Positions 6,789-10,875 of a DNA stretch of 10,875 bases are shown piece after piece. Within the stretch, counting starts at the first letter, position 1; every line of letters starts with the position of its first letter. The notes below the pieces were generated by a model. That model did not search any database. It saw only the letters and a program-made list of their open reading frames with translations, and had not been told where the DNA came from. The position numbers were made by a program, and so were the translations under genes. The DNA comes from Clostridiales bacterium UBA6363 (GTDB lineage: Bacteria; Bacillota; Clostridia; UBA1381), in NCBI GenBank assembly GCA_002438865.1, contig DJRJ01000069.1:12179-23053 (forward strand). The letters are read 5' to 3'.

Positions 6789-8402
6789 ATGCGTATATCT
6801 TTATTGGAAAAAAAGCATACCATGCGCCGAAAGCTGTTCGGATATATGTTTGTCCTTGCGGCGGTACTGCTTATTGCGCTTTTTGCAGGGTTGTTTATGT
6901 TCGGGCACATTTCGGGCACGGACAAAAAGCTTGCCGATACATTGCGTCTGCAAATGGAGGTATTCGACCGTGAAATGTCGGCATATTACAACGAACTTGC
7001 GGTGCGCAGTATCAATCTTTCGGAAAACACCTCAAAGCTTGCCGAACAGTATTTTGCGGCGGAAAATATTTCTTTTGAAAATTTAAACGGCTCAGCAAAG
7101 CACATAGAGGCTCTGGAGAGCGGCTTTACGGAACTTTTGCGGCAGGACCTTTTAAAGGCGGACTGTTCGGGAGCGTACATTATGCTCAACACCTCGCAGA
7201 ACGCCGGTTCAGACAAGGCAGGCGTGTATATTATGCGCAGTACGCTCGGCACGGTTGCCGACGATACGCTTCTGCTTTACCGTGGAAACGCACAGATGGG
7301 AAAGCGGAAAAACATAATGCCGCACAGAAAATGGCATCTGGAATTTAAGCCGGAGACTTTTCCCGAATTTGACGAAATACTGAACTCCGGCAAAGCGCCG
7401 CTTGAAAATTCGTGCCGCATAACGGACATTGCAACTCTCCCCGGCACATCGGAAAGGGTTATGCTCGTTTCCGTTCCCGTTTGGGGCAATAACGGAACAT
7501 TATACGGGATATGCGGTTTTGAAATAAGCGAAAGCATTTTCAAAAAAAGCCACGCACAGCCCACAACGCTTGAACATCTCATATGCGTATTCTCACGCAA
7601 GGCAAGCAATGCGGTTGATACGGACTGCGGTTTTTGCTGCGGAGTTGACGGCGGATATTATCTTTCGCCCAAGGGCGTGCTTGAAGAAAAAAAGCTCGGC
7701 AAGGAGCTTTTAAGCTTTGAAAACAATTACGGCTCATATGCAGGCATTACAAAAAGCGTTCAGCTTTACTGCAGTAATGACGATTATATGCTTACGGTGA
7801 TGATTCCGAAAAGCGACTACACCTCAAGAAAAATACAAAGCGGAATACAAACCGCAATCCTGGTGGTGCTTTTGCTGTTTGCGGTCATAAGCAGCTGTCT
7901 GTACCTCAGCAAGCGCTACATTGCGCCCATACTCAAAGGTCTTGAAAAAATCAAGCAGAAAGAACACGGCGAGGCTACAAGCGACATTGCGGAAATTGAC
8001 GATTTATTCGATTTTCTTGCCCAAAAGGACAAGGAATACGAAAACTCGCTTTTTGAACTGACACGTGAAAAGGAGCAGATGCAAAATGAGGTAAGCCGTG
8101 TGCAGTCGGAAATCGAAAAGCTTGCATATTCCAGAAAAAAAGAGGTTTCGCCCGATGATTACGAATATTTCACGGCAGGCTTAAAAACGCTCACAAAAGC
8201 CGAAAGAAACATATTTAATATGTATCTTTCAGGAAAAACGGCAAAGGAAATTGCCGCCGAATTACAGATTACCGAGCGCACCATAAAATACCACAACCAC
8301 AACATTTATGAAAAACTCGGTGTATCGTCAAGGAAACAGCTGCTGCGCCTTGCCGCACTTTTTGCAAAAGACGCCGAAACTGTTGACAAACCGCTTATTT
8401 AG
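6789..8402 (+). CDS. Membrane-bound one-component sensor with C-terminal LuxR/GerE DNA-binding domain
   Basis: A 537-residue protein. A membrane helix at about 15-38 is followed by an extracytoplasmic region (about 39-350) with a long helix and beta-rich portion, consistent with a double-Cache-like sensor. A second helix lies at 353-375, then a coiled coil (about 385-447), and a LuxR/GerE helix-turn-helix at about 463-523. That domain is canonical: LTKAERNIFNMYLSGKTAKE, then IAAELQITERTIKYHNHNIY and EKLGVSSRKQLL. No kinase or receiver domain is present, so signal and DNA binding are in one chain, as in ToxR/CadC but with the DNA-binding domain at the C-terminus. Its Shine-Dalgarno TAGGAGG overlaps the stop of the binding-protein gene. 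Inferred role: respond to that protein or its ligand. The Cache call is by topology. Confidence 0.9.
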   Translation: MRISLLEKKHTMRRKLFGYMFVLAAVLLIALFAGLFMFGHISGTDKKLADTLRLQMEVFDREMSAYYNELAVRSINLSENTSKLAEQYFAAENISFENLNGSAKHIEALESGFTELLRQDLLKADCSGAYIMLNTSQNAGSDKAGVYIMRSTLGTVADDTLLLYRGNAQMGKRKNIMPHRKWHLEFKPETFPEFDEILNSGKAPLENSCRITDIATLPGTSERVMLVSVPVWGNNGTLYGICGFEISESIFKKSHAQPTTLEHLICVFSRKASNAVDTDCGFCCGVDGGYYLSPKGVLEEKKLGKELLSFENNYGSYAGITKSVQLYCSNDDYMLTVMIPKSDYTSRKIQSGIQTAILVVLLLFAVISSCLYLSKRYIAPILKGLEKIKQKEHGEATSDIAEIDDLFDFLAQKDKEYENSLFELTREKEQMQNEVSRVQSEIEKLAYSRKKEVSPDDYEYFTAGLKTLTKAERNIFNMYLSGKTAKEIAAELQITERTIKYHNHNIYEKLGVSSRKQLLRLAALFAKDAETVDKPLI

Positions 8403-8411
8403 CGTTAAAAT
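8383..8411 (+). promoter_or_regulatory. Promoter of the metal-ATPase operon
   Basis: TTGACA (8383-8388), a 17-base spacer and TAAAAT (8406-8411) form a near-consensus promoter. The -35 box lies in the last codons of the LuxR-type sensor gene, and transcription should start near 8418, about 39 bases before the 77-residue gene. A small CGGC-AAAA-GCCG hairpin (8419-8430) sits at the transcript start. No metal-regulator operator was recognised. Confidence 0.8.
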
Positions 8412-8456
8412 ATATGTACGGCAAAAGCCGAAATATACGGAAGGAAGGTTTTTATT

Positions 8457-8690
8457 ATGAAACTGTTGGACTTAGTTAAAAACGAAAAGGTATTGTGCTT
8501 CACCGGCGGTGTACTCGCCGCAACATATGGGGTAAAAGCCTTGAAAAGCACCAAGACAAGAAAAGCTTGCGTAAGCGGACTTGCAAAGTGTATGAAACTG
8601 CAAAATGATGCCAAAGCGGCTTTCCGGAATATGAAAGACGAAGCAGAAGATATTTGCTACGATGCAAAGCAGGAAGCGGAAAAAGACTGA
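8457..8690 (+). CDS. Small membrane-anchored protein, likely P-type ATPase partner (PacL/DUF1490- or DUF6110-like)
   Basis: The 77-residue product has one hydrophobic, Gly-rich segment (about 12-29: VLCFTGGVLAATYGVKAL), then a basic stretch and an amphipathic acidic C-terminal helix (KDEAEDICYDAKQEAEKD). Cysteines lie at 14, 38, 45 and 67. This is the layout of the small proteins encoded just before CtpC-type ATPases: PacL1 (DUF1490) of Mycobacterium, which anchors in the membrane and hands metal to the ATPase. Clostridial versions are, I believe, filed as DUF6110. The acidic tail with Cys 67 could bind metal. AAGGAAGG precedes the ATG, and the ATPase gene starts 20 bases after the stop. The family link rests on size, topology and neighbour, not on a search. 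Confidence 0.75.
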   Translation: MKLLDLVKNEKVLCFTGGVLAATYGVKALKSTKTRKACVSGLAKCMKLQNDAKAAFRNMKDEAEDICYDAKQEAEKD

Positions 8691-8710
8691 TTTCAAGGAA
8701 GTGATTGACC

Positions 8711-10798
8711 GTGAAATGCAAAATAGTATATGATTCTCCCGGACGTTTGAGAGTCAGATGCGGTCAGGATGTATTTTCAAAACTGCAGGAAACGACTCTT
8801 GAAGAAATTTTGTGCGGTTTTGAGGGCGTAATCTCGGCAAAAGCATCATATGCAAACGGGGGTATTCTTGTTACATACAGCGGCAGTATAAAAGACGATT
8901 TGCTCCGCAAAATAAACGGCATTAACGCAAAGGAGCTTGACAGTGCACCGCTTACCCCAATACAGGAAACAGACGAGGAGTTTAAGCGTGACCTTATAAA
9001 AATACTGGTTAAACGTGCGGTTATGAAAACGTTTTTACCGTCGTTCCTTGTTGCACCGCTTACGGTTATACGTGCCGTGCCGTTTATAAAGCTCGGTCTT
9101 AACGGACTTTTGAGCGGAAAGCTTAACGTTGCGGTGCTTGATGCGGTGTCCGTTTCGGCGTCGATACTTAACGGCTCTTACGGAACTGCGTCCTCGGTGA
9201 TGACTTTGCTTAATATTTCATCACTGCTTGAGGGATACACACGCAAAAAAGCAAAGACGGCGCTTTCGGACAGTCTTTCGCTTAACATTGACAAGGTATG
9301 GAAGCTTGAGGACGGTGAGTTTGTTCACACGTCATTAAAGAATATTGTTCCCGGTGATATTGTGCGTGTTCAGCAGGGCAGTATGATACCCATAGACGGC
9401 ACTGTATACAGCGGCGAGGCAGGCGTGAACGAGGCGGCAATGACCGGCGAGGCTATGCTCTGTCACAAAAAGACGGGTACAAGCGTATATGCCGGAACGG
9501 TTGTTGAGGAGGGTTCTCTTGATATAACGGTAACCGAGCTTCCCGACGACAGCCGCATTAACAAAGTGGTTGAGCTTATCGAAAGCTCCGAGAGCCTGAA
9601 ATCGGGCATACAGACCAAGGCTGAAAGCTTTGCGGATAACCTTGTTCCGCTCAGTCTTATAACCTGTGCGGCAACGTATCTGTTTACGGGAAACGTGACA
9701 CGTGCGCTGTCGGTACTTATGGTCGATTATTCGTGCGCAATCAAGCTGTCAACGCCTATCTGCGTTATTTCCGCCATGCGTGAAGCAACGGACTACAATA
9801 TAATGGTAAAGGGCGGCAGATTTCTTGATAATTATGCCCACGCCGATACGATTATGTTTGATAAAACGGGAACGCTGACCGTTTCGTGCCCGAATTTGGC
9901 AAAGGTAATTCCGTTTGAGGGATACTCCGAAGATGAGGTTTTGAGAACGGCGGCGTGCCTTGAGGAGCATTTTCCGCACAGCGTTGCGAAAGCAATTGTT
10001 TCCGCCGCAGAGGAGAAAAACCTCAGACATTCCGAAGAACACGCAGAGGTGGAATACATCGTGGCGCACGGAATATCCACACAGCTGCACGGCGAAAAAG
10101 CGCTTATCGGAAGTGCGCACTTTGTTTTTGATGACGAAAACATTCCCGTCACCGACGAACAGCATGAGATAATATCAAAGCTTGGCGAGCAATACTCCAT
10201 GGTATATCTCGCAATAGGCGGCAGATTATGCGGAGTTTTGTGCATTGAGGACCCCATACGCAGTAATGCGGCGGAGGTTATTTCAATGCTTAAAGAAAAA
10301 GGATTTGAAAATATTGTTATGATAACCGGCGACGGCGAGTCGACCGCAAAGAGCGTATGCAATGAGCTTGGAATTGAAAAATATTACGCACGTGTCCTCC
10401 CCGAGGATAAGCTTAATATTATCAATTCGATGAAAGACGAAGGGCATACGGTGGTTATGGTCGGCGACGGCATAAACGATTCGCCCGCACTTGCGGCGGC
10501 GGACGTTTCCGTTGCAATGAAGGACGCCTCCGATATTGCCCGTGAGGTTGCGGATATAACGCTTTTATCGTCCGATTTGCACAGGCTTATCGTTCTGCGT
10601 GATTTGAGCGAAAAGCTGTTTAAGAGGATATACAATAATTACAGGTTTACGTCTGTTTTCAACAGCGGGCTTATCCTTTTGGGTATAACGGGAGTAATAT
10701 CCCCCGTCACATCGGCGCTTTTGCATAATATATCTACAATGTGTCTGTGCGCAAACAGTATGAAACCGTTTTTAAATCCGGAAGAAGAGGAAAAATAA
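8711..10798 (+). CDS. P1B-type heavy-metal-translocating ATPase (CtpC-like)
   Basis: An ATP-driven metal pump of the inner membrane, 695 residues from the GTG start. The N-terminus (MKCKIVYDSPGRLRVRCG) is a degenerate HMA-like domain without CxxC. Helices about 100-175 precede the actuator with TGEA (245-248). The transport helix reads YSCAIKLSTP (340-349) where typical members have CPC. DKTGTLT (384-390) holds the phosphorylated Asp, EEHFPHSVAKAIV replaces the usual HP with HS, and GDGINDSP (585-592) is the hinge. The end, LLHNISTMCLCANSMKPF, is typical of CtpC-like pumps. An in-frame TTG at 8705 is possible, but AAGGAAGTGA (8695-8704) is spaced better for GTG 8711. Mn, Zn, Fe or Cd are plausible substrates; sequence alone does not decide. 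Confidence 0.93.
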   Translation: MKCKIVYDSPGRLRVRCGQDVFSKLQETTLEEILCGFEGVISAKASYANGGILVTYSGSIKDDLLRKINGINAKELDSAPLTPIQETDEEFKRDLIKILVKRAVMKTFLPSFLVAPLTVIRAVPFIKLGLNGLLSGKLNVAVLDAVSVSASILNGSYGTASSVMTLLNISSLLEGYTRKKAKTALSDSLSLNIDKVWKLEDGEFVHTSLKNIVPGDIVRVQQGSMIPIDGTVYSGEAGVNEAAMTGEAMLCHKKTGTSVYAGTVVEEGSLDITVTELPDDSRINKVVELIESSESLKSGIQTKAESFADNLVPLSLITCAATYLFTGNVTRALSVLMVDYSCAIKLSTPICVISAMREATDYNIMVKGGRFLDNYAHADTIMFDKTGTLTVSCPNLAKVIPFEGYSEDEVLRTAACLEEHFPHSVAKAIVSAAEEKNLRHSEEHAEVEYIVAHGISTQLHGEKALIGSAHFVFDDENIPVTDEQHEIISKLGEQYSMVYLAIGGRLCGVLCIEDPIRSNAAEVISMLKEKGFENIVMITGDGESTAKSVCNELGIEKYYARVLPEDKLNIINSMKDEGHTVVMVGDGINDSPALAAADVSVAMKDASDIAREVADITLLSSDLHRLIVLRDLSEKLFKRIYNNYRFTSVFNSGLILLGITGVISPVTSALLHNISTMCLCANSMKPFLNPEEEEK

Positions 10799-10802
10799 AA
10801 GT

Positions 10803-10832
10803 AAACCCCGACGGCATACACCGTCGGGGTTT
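10803..10832 (+). terminator. First hairpin after the ATPase gene
   Basis: AAACCCCGACGG (10803-10814) pairs perfectly over 12 bp with CCGTCGGGGTTT (10821-10832) around a CATACA loop. It begins four bases after the ATPase stop. The T-run is short (TTTCAG), so it may work with the second hairpin just downstream. Confidence 0.8.
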
Positions 10833-10840
10833 CAGACTGT

Positions 10841-10864
10841 AGACAAACCGCAAGCGGTTTGTCT
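10841..10864 (+). terminator. Second hairpin, sharing its core with the 2099-2144 terminator
   Basis: AGACAAACCGC (10841-10851) pairs with GCGGTTTGTCT (10854-10864) over 11 bp around the CAAG centre, followed by T-rich sequence (TCTTTGTTATT) to the window edge. The 20-base core at 10843-10862 is identical, in the same orientation, to 2112-2131. It may end this operon, or a convergent unit beyond the window. Confidence 0.7.
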
Positions 10865-10875
10865 TCTTTGTTATT

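Noticed and set aside
6335..6925. 196-codon minus-strand open frame across the binding-protein and sensor genes
   Set aside because: It is antisense to two clear genes and lacks a recognisable domain and ribosome binding site.
5456..8402. Part of a conventional ABC sugar importer operon
   Set aside because: No permease or ATP-binding gene follows; the next operon has its own promoter and encodes metal export.
8705..8710. TTG start for the ATPase at 8705
   Set aside because: It is only three bases from the Shine-Dalgarno core; GTG at 8711 is better spaced and gives the family-typical N-terminus MKCKI.
9749..10362. Minus-strand open frames within the ATPase gene
   Set aside because: Shadows of a well-conserved coding sequence; composition is low-complexity Ser/Cys/Phe-rich with no family match.

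Overview
The window looks like chromosomal DNA of an anaerobic Firmicute, probably a gut-type Clostridium relative. The signs are strong AGGAGG-type ribosome binding sites, consensus TTGACA/TATAAT promoters, a Firmicutes-style LexA box (CGAAC-N4-GTTCG type), lipoprotein signal peptides, a purE-M-N purine cluster and moderate GC. The species cannot be named from this sequence. No rRNA, tRNA, CRISPR array, insertion sequence or phage gene is visible, and no gene-free stretch exceeds 300 bases.

Minus-strand half (1-5188), read right to left. A three-gene unit (5188 to 2604) encodes a two-domain lipoprotein, a DUF4428-type zinc-ribbon protein and a second, probably beta-propeller, lipoprotein; a 15-bp hairpin terminator ends it. 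Next is a single 98-residue gene (2441 to 2145) for a membrane-anchored LysM protein. Its promoter carries a near-consensus LexA box between -35 and -10, so it is very probably a YneA-type SOS cell-division inhibitor. A 22-bp hairpin abuts its stop codon. A new consensus promoter then starts a purine biosynthesis operon, purE-purM-purN, with purN running off the left edge.

Plus-strand half (5267-10864). A promoter in the 267-bp divergent intergenic region reads into a lipoprotein solute-binding protein (5456-6778) and, 10 bases later, a membrane protein (6789-8402). The latter has an extracytoplasmic sensor between two helices, a coiled coil and a C-terminal LuxR/GerE DNA-binding domain. No permease or ATPase for an importer is present. 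The pair therefore looks like a sensory unit: the binding protein would detect a ligand outside, and the membrane-bound regulator would respond at DNA directly. Three copies of AAAAGTACAGG in the leader are candidate target sites. This pair is the best candidate for an undescribed system here.

A second consensus promoter, placed in the last codons of the regulator gene, starts a metal-export unit. It encodes a 77-residue membrane-anchored protein resembling the PacL/DUF1490-type partners of P-type ATPases, and a P1B-type ATPase whose usual CPC transport motif reads YSC. Two successive hairpins follow. The second shares a 20-base core with the terminator of the LysM gene.
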